Shown here in pieces: positions 53,440 through 64,000 of a stretch of 64,000 nucleotides of DNA. The translations under genes and the position numbers were made by a program. Position 1 is the first letter of the stretch. Every line of letters begins with the position of its first letter. Source of the DNA: Arion vulgaris (Eukaryota; Mollusca; Gastropoda; Stylommatophora; Arionidae); the NCBI GenBank assembly GCA_020796225.1, contig CM036765.1:7885082-7949081 (forward strand), given 5' to 3'. Under the pieces are notes generated by a model, which saw nothing but the letters and a program-made list of their open reading frames with translations, was not told the origin of the DNA and searched no databases.

Positions 53440-53690
53440 GGATGGTATGTCATATAAAAGGATATACCACAAATTTTCCCATTTTCTTTGGTCGAAAGTC
53501 TTGCTATAGTCTATAAAAAGCATGCATGCAGGTCTGCGTTGTATTCTCGGGCATTTCTCGATAATGAGTTTTAATGCTGCAAAAAAGTTTCTCTAGTCCC
53601 TCTGACTTTCTAAAACTTGCTTGTGTTTCTTACGATGTCCCTGGTTGAAAACACCCCCCCAATTATACTATTTAAAATTTTTTTAAAAAG
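53440..53690 (-). mobile_element. LINE fragment M (RT motif A region)
   Basis: Minus strand near 53480-53570: NTRRPACMLFIDYSKTFDQ-like text, i.e. motif A of an RTE-like RT. Short and damaged. Confidence 0.5.
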
Positions 53691-55009
53691 AAAGATCATT
53701 TACAAAATTTATATTCAATTTCAATTTTAGTAAAACAATGTGCACTCCAAGATACCCAGAAGTGCTCACCCTTCCTGGTAGACCCCCAAATGGTGATACC
53801 AATTTTTTTTTGTTAAAGCGGGAAAAAAATGTGTTTAAAAATAAGAATGGGAATATTTTGGGGAAGGGTGCGAGAGAACAAAAATTTTTGGGAAGCATGT
53901 TTAACCAGGGATCGACGGAAACAGTTAGCAATTTCCCCTTCACCATCGGGGTTGTAGGCGACTGCGACATATATGTCTATCCATAGAGCTGGGATGTTTG
54001 TTTATTAATTATTGAATATCTTAGATTTTTGATCAAGAATTGTTACACAAAGGGACATAGATTTAAATTTTTTTTGTGTGTTTTTGACTAATTCATGTCT
54101 AACTTATTCAGTCAGTCAGATTGTTCTCTGTTTTGCTTTTTTTTTTTTTAAATTTTCTTATTTAAAATTCACTATGAATGCAGGATTAATCATGGCGTAT
54201 AATATGAAAATCTGACTGATCTTTTGTAAGATCGATGTCCTCGCCAAAGGAGTTTTCATCCTCGGGGTTTGGAGGTTTTTAGTAATTTAGATCCCCAAGT
54301 AAAGCATCGGGGTTTCCCTTTTTGGGAAACCCGGGAAATTGTGGGAATTATGTTTGTTGGGGGCCCAAACTCTTTTTTAACCAAGGTTTTTCCAACGCAT
54401 GGAAATTACTAACGCCGGGGACAACTTCCCCATATGTGACCTTGACGTCATCGGGGAAGTTAAAATTTTCTTTGTGGCTACCTTTACTGTGTAGATGATG
54501 ACATCAAGATGTTTTAAAAGATCGTTATAGTACTACCAGACATGAACATAGAGTACTGATGTCCAAGATTCCATTTGGGAATTCAGTAGTTTCTCTATTG
54601 AACATCCGATATCCAGAAAAAGAAGACTCGTGAGCTGCAAGATGGGCCAGACCCATAACAAATATTTAGCAGAGACCTTGCTTCCGTCCCAGGTAGTTTT
54701 GGGAAACAGTCTCGTCTGGGGCTAACGAAAAAAGGGTCGTTTTTATCGTCTCTGACATGAAGCCGGGATAGAGATTGTGTCTGCTTGTTAGGGGAAAATA
54801 AACATTTCATCTCGTGCATACATTCGTAAATTTGGGCCCCAAAGAGTAACAAAAACGCCCCTTCGGGAAATAGAGTCCCGTCCATCGCGTGATTTTTCCC
54901 AGTTATCTCATGATGTTTTTAAAAAAACATAATTAAATTTTCAAAGTAACCCAATATACTTGTTATCACAGACCAAAGCGCTAATTACAAAAACCTTCAT
55001 TTTTTGGTA
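53691..55009. other. Unassigned, low-quality sequence
   Basis: Open frames at 53683-53970 (minus) and 54595-54885 (minus) have no recognisable motif. Many short G, C, T and A runs suggest miscalled bases, so lack of features here means little. Confidence 0.4.
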
Positions 55010-55390
55010 CCCTTTCAAGGAGTTGCTGTCTTTGCACCCATCTGAAATTCTTTTCTGTCTCAAAGTCAGTTTACCCACTTCTGATGGTCTTTTTCCCCGG
55101 GTTTCTTTAATATTTTTTTAGCCATTTTCCCGGGGTTTTTTTTTTGGGCCCCCGGGGACCCTCCCCTCTAAATTGTTCTCTGGGCCATCATAATTGTTTG
55201 TTTGACCAACATATCTACTTTTATGGGTATGTTGTTTTTTTGGCCAATTGTTTAAAATTTAGTACTTTCATGGATGGGTGTTCTTTTTTTTTTTCCCAGT
55301 TATTCGTTGGATTTTTCTGTACATTTTGAAGGGTTGATTTTCGGTTTGTTTTTACACAAGACTACTAAATATTAATGAATGGTGGTTGAC
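55010..55390 (-). mobile_element. LINE 3' end (fragment N), base calls corrupted
   Basis: Aligns by eye with 50500-50850 (minus-strand LINE K): CAGTTTACCCACTTC, GGTTTCTTTAATAT, TAGCCATTTT, AAATTGTTCTC, GGCCATCATAAT, but stretches that read TCTTGGTCTGCCCCTGTCTT in the good copy have become runs of G, T and C here. This pair is the clearest evidence of base-call damage in the right part of the window. Confidence 0.65.
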
Positions 55391-56389
55391 CGGGTTTTTT
55401 GTTTGTTATTGGTTGCGATTTCCTCGTCCAGTGTGCGGGCGTGAAACTGTTTCCCTTTTGAATTTTTAAAAAAAATTAATTAATCTGTGTAAATTCGAAA
55501 CGGAGTACATATATATTTATATCATTATTCGGTTGTGTATAAGCAGGAAAGAACTCAAGGTGTAATTGTTTACCCCAATTATATTCTACTACATTTAAAT
55601 GGGAAAATAAGATCGTTTTTTAGTCGACACCAGTTATCGATAAAATTTTCAATTAACGCCCCCTGAAAATAAACGATTCCACCTAAAAAAAGAAACACTT
55701 CACGCATCCCGGAAGGTCAAGGAAGGTAAATACGTAGGGAACCTGTTAAAACCCCGGAAAAGGTTTTCAAAGGTTCCCCGTTATGTCCCGATGAAAAATA
55801 CCGGGACACCTTGGGACAAGAGAATTGTCCAGTAATTTTTCGACAGACACAAGCCGGGAAAGGTTTAAACCCCACCGCCATCGCGCCGCTTCTGGAAATG
55901 TAAATTTACACACAGCAGGGCGGGCCGGAACAATAGGAAGGACTAAACACAAAACCCTTTTCCCCGAAAATTTGCTTTTGTAAAGCACAGCGCCCATAAC
56001 GGTTACATCGCCTATTCGGTGGTCAAACCAGGTGAGGGAAACTGATGGGTCTAGCAGCATCGGTAATCTAGGAACTGTCTGCCTGTGCATGCAAAGACTG
56101 ACCCGGGCTTTTTTCCCAGGGATGGGGCCCAAATAGGGGGCCCCAACGGTTAGAAAGGCAGATCACAGCAAGGGTGGGGCCCGGGAAAGAGCACGTCGAG
56201 GCATTTTAGAAACCCCCGGTCATCCACTGCATTTTGGGCACTATCTCCAGTCGTCTTGACTTGTCTTGCCCCGGGATACAGATATCCGGGACGAGAGAGT
56301 GAGGGGAGAATAGCGCAACTTTTCCCCCACTATAATCCAAATACAGCGCAACCCCTTTTCAGACAACTACAAAAAACACAAATTAAAAA
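55391..56389. other. Unassigned; possibly the leader of the next LINE
   Basis: No clear ORF. 56260-56310 (TTGTCTTGCCCCGGGATACA, CGGGACGAGAGAGTGAGG) may be the 5' UTR of the LINE that starts at about 56390. A 121-codon minus-strand frame (56132-55767) has no recognised domain. Confidence 0.35.
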
Positions 56390-58176
56390 ACATGAAGAAC
56401 ACGCTTAAAGCTCACCAGGGGGTGGAACGTGCGAACACTATTAGATAACAACAAAGCTGAAAGACCTGAAAACGGACTGCCCCTTACAGAGAACTGGCAC
56501 GAGATATCGACATAGCTGCCTTGAGGAGACTAGCCCCCTGACGAGGGTCAGCTATCAGAGGGGGGGCGGAGGTTACACTTTCTTTTGGAGGGGGAGAGCC
56601 AATACAGAACTTTCGGGAATCTGGTGTGGGGTTTGCTGTAAAACCATTTTGGGGCGGGTTTTTTCACCAGACCCCAAAAGGTGTCAGTGACAGAGTGATG
56701 ACTCTTCAGATCTCACTGGGAGAAAAAGAGTGCCATTTTTTACTCAGCGTCTACCCCCCGAAAATTTGAAAAACCAAGCGAAATCAAGGAAAGTTTCTAC
56801 GGGGACCTTGACTCACCCATCCAGGGGTCCCAAGGTCTGGGGAAGTTTCATCAACCGGGGACTTCAATCCCGGTGGGGACAGACCATTGGGTCGGGGGAG
56901 GGAAACGGGAGAAGGCGGGCGCAAAGTAAGGGGGCTTTATTCTCAGACTATGTGCTGCCAGATCTAACAATCACAAACTCCTTGTTTCTTTTTTAAAACC
57001 CCGAAAAAAAAACGTCATGGATGCATCCCCGTTCCAAACAATGGCCCCTTCATTGACTACGTTATCGTAAGGAAAATGACAGACGTGACGTCAGAGTCAA
57101 AAGGCTATGTGCGGAGCAGAATTTTGGGACCGACTTTGATTGATCGTGTCAAAGCTCAACCCCCGCATCAAGCCTAAAAAACGTCCCCAGGGTCGAAAAC
57201 CAACAAAAAAGCTGGCAGTCTCCAAATTAAAAAGCCCCCCCGTCACCGAAAGTTTAATAAGAGCCCGGGACGACAAATTGAAGGACCCTCCATTTTCCAA
57301 ACCAGCGTGGACGATGACTGAACCCCCCTCAGAGACCCCGGGTTCCCCATCTACCCCTGACCCCAAAGGACACTCGGGCCCGCAAGAGCCACGACTGGTT
57401 TGAGGGGAAAAAATAACGAAGAAATCAAGTCTATTTTTTCTCACAAAACATGAGACATACAGAGCCTATAAAAAATGCCCCATCATAAATATCCCAAAAA
57501 TCCCTCGGGATGCTCGTAAAAGGGGCTCAAGAGAGAATCAGGAAATTACAAGACCCCCACAAAAAATCTGATGAAATCCAGATATATGCAGACAGAAAAG
57601 GTTTTAAACGCTTCTACGATGCCCAAAAAACTGTTTACGGCCCTCAAAACCCTACCCACTCCCATACTGATGCAGATGGAGAAACACTAATTGACAAGCC
57701 TCAGATACTAAATCGGTGGGCAGAACACTTCCGTTCTGTCCTCAACCATCCATCCACTATTTTTTTTGGAAGCCTAGAGCGATGCCCCCAGGTCCCAATC
57801 AATGCCAAGCTTGATATTCCACCTACCTTAGCAGGAGGTCAAGAAGGAAAAAGCCGATGTCCAGGGGCAAGGCCCCGGGGTGCGGATCAATCCCAACCGA
57901 AGTCTACAAAGAAGGGCCCACGTTGATGCTAAAATTGACAGAGTTATTTAAAACTTTTGGGAAAACGAACGGGGCCACGGGAATTAAAGGATGCCACTAT
58001 TGTCCACCTGTACCATTAAAAGGGAAAACCCGCCAGGCCTGGGATAACCACGGGGGATCCCTCCGTCAATCCCCGGCAAAAAAAGGGCCAGAGTCCCCCT
58101 CAATCGATTAATCGATCACCGGGAAACAGGACTTACCCCCTGAGACCCCCGTGGCTTCAGAGCAGGTCGTGGAACA
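56390..58176 (+). mobile_element. LINE with distinct APE endonuclease, 5' half (damaged reads)
   Basis: Plus strand. Endonuclease start WNVRTLLDNNKAERPENGLP, DIAALRRLAP, GYTFFW-GR, VLPDLTITNS and later VSKLNPRIKPKKRPQGRKPT at the end of the endonuclease; linker KGAQERIRKLQDPHKKSDEI, KGFKRFYDAQKTVYGPQNPT, GETLIDKPQILNRWAEHFRS, VLNHPST. This family (WNVRTLLDN, RWAEHF-VLNRPS) is different from the other LINEs in the window. Many G/C runs interrupt it. The second half is at 58901-60330. Confidence 0.75.
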
Positions 58177-58916
58177 TCAATCATCAATAATCCTCTCCGC
58201 CCTCGTGGAGCATGGGGCCCCTAAAACAGTTTTTCCTGCCACTTTTTCCTCGGTCTCTGGCTGTTTTTTTTTTATGTTCTCCCAGGTCAATTGAGCACTT
58301 TCCCACCCCCTTTTGTAAGACCTCTTCCAAGTCTGCTTAGGGCGTCCTCTTTTTTTTTTCCCCTGCGGGTTCCACTCGAGCACCTGTTGTGACACTCGAC
58401 TGTGTTTTCCCGCAAGGTATGGCCTATCCATCGCCATCTTCTCCCCCTTGACCTGTGTCATCATAGGTTCCTCCCCTGTTCATCCAAAAGATCCGTGTTT
58501 GAAACCCTCTATTTTTTCCCATCTCAATCGGGAGAATCCGCCGAAACACCCGTTGACAAAGGTCGGGATCTTATTTGTATTTGCCTTAGTGACTCCCCAA
58601 ATTTTTCCGGACCCAAACAGCAAAAAGACTTCACATTTGAGCTGAAAATCCTGAGCTTTGTTTTCGGGGAGATGGCAGCGGACTTCACACATGTGCAGGA
58701 TCAAAAGGCCTGTGGGGCCTTTCCCTAATCCTAGCTTTTGCCCTCATCTGTATTTCGATCTGCTGATCTTATTCAAGGTAGAAAAATTCATCCACATCTT
58801 CTATGCCCCTTCCCCCTCAATCAGTTTTGGGATCTTGCTGTATGTTGTTGAGAATTATTTTGTCTTCTTTGACTGTTTTTAAGGCCGATTTGGTGCCACG
58901 GCAGGTCGTGGGAACA
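58162..58916 (-). mobile_element. LINE 3' fragment nested in the previous LINE, with 15-16-bp target duplication
   Basis: Insert 58177-58900, minus strand: FTHVCEVRCHLPENKAQDF near 58690-58650, SGKIWGVTKANTNKIPTFVN, GCFGGFSRLRWEKIEGF, then MMTQVKGEKMAMDRPYLAGK and RGRPKQTWKRSYKRG. It is collinear with the 3' half of the LINE at 13930-14455 (same family). Flanks GCAGGTCGTGGAACA (58162-58176) and GCAGGTCGTGGGAACA (58901-58916) are the target duplication, and the host LINE reads on. Confidence 0.85.
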
Positions 58917-60330
58917 GCAGATAGATATTTGCTGCTCGCCAACTACAGGAGAAATGCTAAGAGGCACCGTAACCCCTATATTTTTTTGTCGATCTGACAA
59001 AGGCTTTCGACACGGTTAACAGGGGGGGCCCATGGAAGATAAATGGAAAATATGGATCCCCAGGTTATCAAGATCTTCCAACAGTTTCACGAGGGCATGA
59101 TGGCACGGGGTTTTTGGGGATTTGGGGGACCCGTGGGAACCCTTTCCCCGGTCCCCAAACCTTTTTTCAAACAGGGCTGTGTACGGGGCCCCAACACTCT
59201 TCAGCATGATGTTTGCCCCCATGCTCACGGATGTTTTTGGGGAAAACGACGAACAGGGGGTAAAGATTAGATACAGGACAGAGGGTAACCCATTCAATCT
59301 TGGGAGGTTAAAACCCCCACCAAGGTAAAAGAATCAACTTCTCAAACCTGTTGTTTGCGGGATGACTGTGCCTGCTACCAACACTGTGGAAAAAAATGCA
59401 GATTTACAGGGACAAGTTCTCTGGCCTGTGATAGGTTTGGCCTCACCATTAACACCAAAAACAGAGGTCATGTTCCAGCCTGCCCCTAGAGAACAGTATT
59501 AGTTTCCAGTCATCAACATTAAACACCAGCGTCTCCAGTCAATGGACAACTTTGCTTATCTTGGCAGCCTCCTATCCAGATCCAAACATAGATTCTGAGG
59601 CCAAAATTGGGATATCCAAAGCCAGTGCTGGTGTTGGAAGGTTATGTCACTGTGGGGGAAAAGGGGAAGGGGATAAGCATATCACAAAGCTAAAAAGTTT
59701 ACCAGGCCATGGGTGCTAACCACCCCGTTGAAACGCAAGCGAGACATGGACAGATAGAAACACGCAAAAAAAATTAAACCATTTCCACACAAGCTGTCTA
59801 CGCAGAATACTAAAAATAAACTGACAGGACAAAATTTCAGACAGCGAAGCCCCTTACAAGAGCAAAGATCCCAAGCGTCAACACCCTGTTGCAGAAGGCC
59901 CAACTGAGATGGGTCGGTCACGTTGCTCGAATGCCCGATAAACGCATCCCAAAACAGTTGATGTATGGCGAGCTTGAAGGGGCAGACGTTTAGCTGGTGG
60001 ACAGAAAACGCTTTAAAGACACTCTTAAAGTGTCTCTGAAATGCTTCGATATAGACAATACGTGCTGGGAACCCCTTGCGCAAGACCCCAAATGTGGCGT
60101 TTAAAAAAAAAAGGGGAAACCCCGGAATAGTTGGGGAATCATCGTATTGTTGAGTCACAGAGAAAACGAGCAGGGGAAAAAGACAAAACCACAACACGCA
60201 CATGTCAAACCCTTTGTTTTGGGCAGCCCCCCCTTGGGGGGGATTCTGTTTTAGGATTGGACTCACAGTCACCCCCGCGCACACCAGAGGGGGCAACAGT
60301 ACACGTCTGAAAATTGTTGTCATCATCGCT
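58901..60330 (+). mobile_element. LINE, RT half (continuation of 56390-58176)
   Basis: Plus strand, heavily frameshifted: motif A LYIF-VDLTKAFDTVN near 58970-59015, KIFQQFHEGMMARGF (59060-59110), motif B KQGCV-APTLFSMMF (59175-59215), MLTDVFGENDEQGVKIRYRT, FGLTINTKN, FAYLGSLLS, DSEAKIGISKASAGVGRL, KLNHFHTSCLRRILKI, KAQLRWVGHVARMPDKRIPK, ending with a C2H2-like remnant (FRIGLTVTPAHTR) near 60250-60285. Base quality is poor throughout. Confidence 0.75.
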
Positions 60331-60584
60331 TGCGATGGAGGCTATTTTTTATCAAACAGTAGATCACTTTCGTGATATGTTTGAAATTTGCAAAGAACGG
60401 AAAAATTTCCCCACTTCGGTTCATACCCCCTTACACATGTATGAATGGGGAAATTCCAAAATATTCGGCCTATAGAAATGTTTGAGTTTGTCTTCCCTTT
60501 GGCAACCCCTTTTTACATTTTCTTTTTTCATCTTTTTAAATTCCCTTAATGACCCTTTTTATAATGTATTTTTGTATGTGTATA
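60331..60584. other. Unassigned AT-rich DNA
   Basis: No ORF or repeat recognised before the satellite. Confidence 0.45.
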
Positions 60585-63500
60585 TGATCATGTGAAAATG
60601 GATTTTTAACATGTCATTAGAAAAATATATGATCAGTGGGGAAAATGGACGTTTAACAGGGTAAAAAACAATATGATCAGTGTGGGGAAACATGGACGTT
60701 TAACATGTCAGTAGAAAAATAAAAGGAACAGTGTGTGAAAATAGACGTTTAACATGTCAGTAGAAAAACATTTTGATCAGTGTGTGAAACATAGACGTTT
60801 AAATGTCAGTAGAAAACATATATGATCATGTGGGGAAAAAAGACGTTTAACATGTCAGTAGAAAAATATAGATCAGTGGGGGAAAAATAGACGTTTAAAA
60901 TGTCAGTAAAAAACATATATGATCATGTGTTAAATATGTAGTTTAAATTTTTGGAGAAAAATATATGATCAGTTTTAAACATAGACGTTTAAAGGGCCAG
61001 TAAAAAAACATATATGATCAGTGTGTGAAAAGGGGACGTTTAACATGTCAGAAAAACATTTTAAAAAGGGGGAAAATAGACTTTTTTAAATGTCAGTAGA
61101 AAAATATATGATCAGTGGGGAAAATAGACGTTTAACATGTCAGAAAACATATATGATCGGGTGTGTAACATAGACGTTTAAAATGTCAGAAAAAATATAT
61201 GATTCAGTGTGTGAAAATGACGTTTAACATGTCAGTAAAAAAACATTTTGATCAGTGTGTTAAATAAAAACGTTTAACATGTCAGTAAAAAACATATATG
61301 ATCAGGGGAAAAAGACGTTTAAAATGTCAGAAAAACATATATGATCAGTGGGGAAAAGGGACTTTTAACATGTCGGGGGGGAAAAATATATGATCAGTGG
61401 GGAAACATAGACGTTTAACAGGGCAGAAAAAGATATGATAGTGGGGAAACATAGACGTTTAAAAAGTCAGTGGGAAAACTTTATATGATCAGTGTGTTAA
61501 ACATAATGTTTAACATGTGCAGAAAAATATAAAAATCAGTGGGGAAACATAGAGAAATGTCAGAAAAAACATATATATCATGGGGAAACAGGGGACGTTT
61601 AACATGTCATTTAGAAAACATTTTGATCAGTGGTGAAAATAGACGTTTAACATGGCAGTAGAAAAATATATGATCAGTGTGTAAAACAAGACGTTTAACA
61701 TGTCAGTAGAAAACATATCATCAGTGGGGAAAACATGATTTTTTTAAACATGACAGAAAAATATATATGATCAGTGTGTAAAACATAGCCCAAAATGTAA
61801 ATTTGAAAACATATATGTTTTAGTGTGTGAAAATAGAGTTTAACATGACAGTAGAAAAATATATGATCAGTGTGTGAAAATGGACGTTTAACATGCGAAG
61901 AAACATATATGACGTGTGGGGAAATATAGACGTTTAACATGTCAGTAGAAAAATATATGATCAGTGTGTGAAACATAGACTTTTAAATGTCATAGAAAAC
62001 ATTTTGATCAGGGGGAGAAACATAGACGTTTAACATGTCAGTAAAAAACATAAGTTTTCGGGGTGTGTGAAAATAGAGTTTAACATGGTAGGGAAAATAT
62101 ATATGACGGTGGGGAAACATAGAGTTTAAATGTCAGTAGAAAATATATATGATCAGGGTGAAAATAGACGTTTAACATTTTTAATTTTGAAAACATATAT
62201 GATCAGTGTGTGAAAATGAGTTTAAATGGCAGTAGAAAAATAAAATATCAGTGTGTGAAAATAGAGTTTAAATGTCAATTGAAAAATATATGATCGTGTG
62301 TAAAAAATAACGTTTAATTTTCAGAAAAAACATATATGATCAGTGTGTGAAACAAAACTTTTAAACATGACAGAAAAAAAGGACTTTGTAAAATGACGTT
62401 TAAATTTTAGTAGAAAAATAAATGATCAAAAAATGACTTTTAACATGGAGAAAACATTTTGATCAGTGGGGAAAAAAGGAGTTTAACATGAAGAAAAAAT
62501 AAATAGGTGTGAAACATAGAGGTTTAAAATGGCGGGGGAAAACAATATGATCATGTGGGGAAACAGGGACGTTTAAATGTTATAGAAAATATATATCAGT
62601 GGGAAATATAGAGTTTAATATTTTTGGTAGAAAAATATATGACGGTGAAAAAAGATTAAAATTTTTACAGAAAAAAAGCAGTGGGGGGAAGACAGATTTT
62701 TTAAATGTCAGAAAAAATATGATAAAAGGAAAACATGGACGTTAAATGACAGGAAAAATATATGATCAGTGGTGTTTTAAATGGCAGAAAACATATATAT
62801 CAGTGTGTGAAACATAGATTTTAAATTTTAAAAATTGAAAACATAAGGTTTCAGTGTGTGAAACATGATGTTTAAAGGGAAGTGGAAACCTATATGTTTT
62901 GTGTGGGGAAATATAAAATTTTAAAGACGGGTGAAAAATATAATCGGGGGTAAAAATAGAGTTTAAATGTCAGTAGAAAAATATAGGATCAGTGGGAAAA
63001 GGGACGTTTAAACAAGAAAAATATATGATCGGGTGTGGAAAATAGACGTTTAAATGTCGGGGTGAAAAATATGATCATGTGTAAAATGGAGTTTAAATGG
63101 CAGGGAAAACATATATGATCGGGGAAAATAGAGTTTTAACATGTCAGGGGAAAAAATATGATCAGTGTGGGGAAACATGCCCAAAATGACAGTGAAAACA
63201 TATTTTGATCTGGGCAATATGTTGGGTAAAAAACATATATGATCTGGGGGGAACGGGACTTTTAAAATGGCAGTAGAAAATTTTAAAGATCAGTGTGTGA
63301 AAAAAGGATTTAACATGAATAGAAAAAATTTTGATCGGGTGTAAAATAAGAGTTTAAAATGGAAAAAAAATATCGGGTGGGGGAAAATAGAGTTTAACAT
63401 GTCAGTAGAAAAATATATGTTTTAGTGTGGAAAAGGGATTTTAAAAGTGGGTAGAAAACATATATGTTTGTGTGAAACAGGGAGTTTAAAATGCCGTAAA

Positions 63501-63885
63501 ACATATATGGTCAGTGGGGAAAATAGATTTTTAACAGGGTTAGTGAAAAATATATGTTTTGTGTGTGAAACATGGATTTTTAAAATTTTGGGTGGGAAAA
63601 ATATATATCGTGTGGAAAATAGACTTTTAAAACACAGTAGTATATATAAATCAGTGTAAAATGGTTTGCTTAACATGGAAAAAATTATGATCAGTGTGTA
63701 AAATGGATTTTTAACGGCAGGGGAAAAACATTTTGATCAGTGGGGGAAAATAGATTTTTAAACATTTTCAGAGAAAAATATGGTCAGTGTGTGAAAATAG
63801 ACTTTTAACTGTCAGTAGAAAAATATATGATCAGTGTGTGAAAATAGCTTTTAAATGGCAGGGGAAAAAACATATATGTTTTTGA
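60585..63885. repeat. ~49-bp satellite, about 65 units, with damaged base calls
   Basis: Unit approximately GTTTAACATGTCAGTAGAAA, AATATATGATCAGTGTGTGA, AACATAGAC. Units differ mostly by replacement of alternating dinucleotides with runs (GTGTGTG to GGGG, TATAT to TTTT, ACAT to AAA), a pattern expected from miscalling. Occasional frames on the minus strand (61976-61695, 63676-63422) are repeat artefacts. It may reach the right edge of the scaffold. Confidence 0.93.
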
Positions 63886-64000
63886 ATGTCAGTTTACAAA
63901 GAATCGTCTGTATATCATAGACAGAGAAAACAACAAAAGATATATCTAAAGAATTTAAATTTAAGGAACACTTGATGCTGCAGAATAAAAAATGTAAAAC
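63886..64000. other. End of window, unassigned
   Basis: The sequence becomes clean again after the satellite (from about 63890), with no recognisable feature in the last 115 bases. Confidence 0.5.

Noticed and set aside
53683..55329. Several 60-96 codon ORFs in the low-quality stretch
   Set aside because: No motifs, and the base calls are unreliable, so frames there cannot be trusted.
60585..63885. High unit divergence of the 49-bp satellite as a sign of great age
   Set aside because: Most differences follow the homopolymer-replacement pattern and look like base-call errors.

Overview
The window looks like a transposon-rich intergenic and intronic stretch of an animal genome, most likely a lophotrochozoan and, as my best guess, a mollusc (a gastropod). 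The reasons are: one spliced exon of a sodium-coupled solute transporter (SLC5 family) with a metazoan splice donor; several non-LTR retrotransposon clades of the kind common in molluscs; Penelope-like elements with a GIY-YIG endonuclease; tRNA-derived SINEs; and a copy that I recognise from memory as a SPIN-type hAT transposon, a horizontally transferred family recorded in a pond snail as well as in vertebrates and a blood-feeding bug. There are no prokaryotic operons or CRISPR arrays. A 100-base run of N at 11091-11190 is an assembly gap.

Layout. 1-5.1 kb: an endonuclease half of an RTE-like LINE, an 18-bp minisatellite, two LINE 3' halves and a tRNA-derived SINE with a 14-bp target duplication. 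5.4-11 kb: a 64-bp satellite, a LINE split by a second SINE, a 5'-truncated Penelope-like element and a duplicated satellite-like block. 11.2-16 kb: a Jockey-like LINE (minus strand) split by a nearly complete RTE-like LINE (plus strand). 16-27 kb: more LINE pieces, a 36-bp minisatellite that still spells a reverse-transcriptase motif, a 52-bp satellite with an internal palindrome, and two Jockey-like LINEs with RNase H, one split by another LINE.

27.6-41.2 kb is the most layered part. A LINE with RNase H sits in a ~100-bp satellite. It was entered by a 780-bp terminal-inverted-repeat element with an 8-bp target duplication, and separately by a long LTR retrotransposon (minus strand, LTRs 29406-29932 and 36808-40176). 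The LTR element carries a PNMA/Arc-like Gag and a membrane-protein-like ORF but no protease, reverse transcriptase or integrase that I can find. It also contains two tandem arrays (24 bp and 39 bp). Its right LTR was then hit by a Penelope-like element with a 13-bp target duplication, which carries an inverted copy of its own 3' third.

41-48 kb holds two long minisatellites (33 bp and 48 bp, the latter open in several frames), the SPIN-like transposon and LINE tails. 48.4 kb has the only convincing host coding exon (SLC5-like, first 63 residues); its intron starts with a LINE insertion, and no second exon is visible. 48.7-60.3 kb is LINE on LINE, including a nested insertion with a 15-16-bp target duplication. 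From about 52.2 kb to the end the sequence shows systematic replacement by short homopolymers, which looks like poor base quality rather than biology. It ends in a 3.3-kb, ~49-bp satellite with the same damage.

Apart from the transporter exon, the genes here are those of mobile elements, nearly all broken. All identifications are by eye from motifs and repeat structure; no database search was run.
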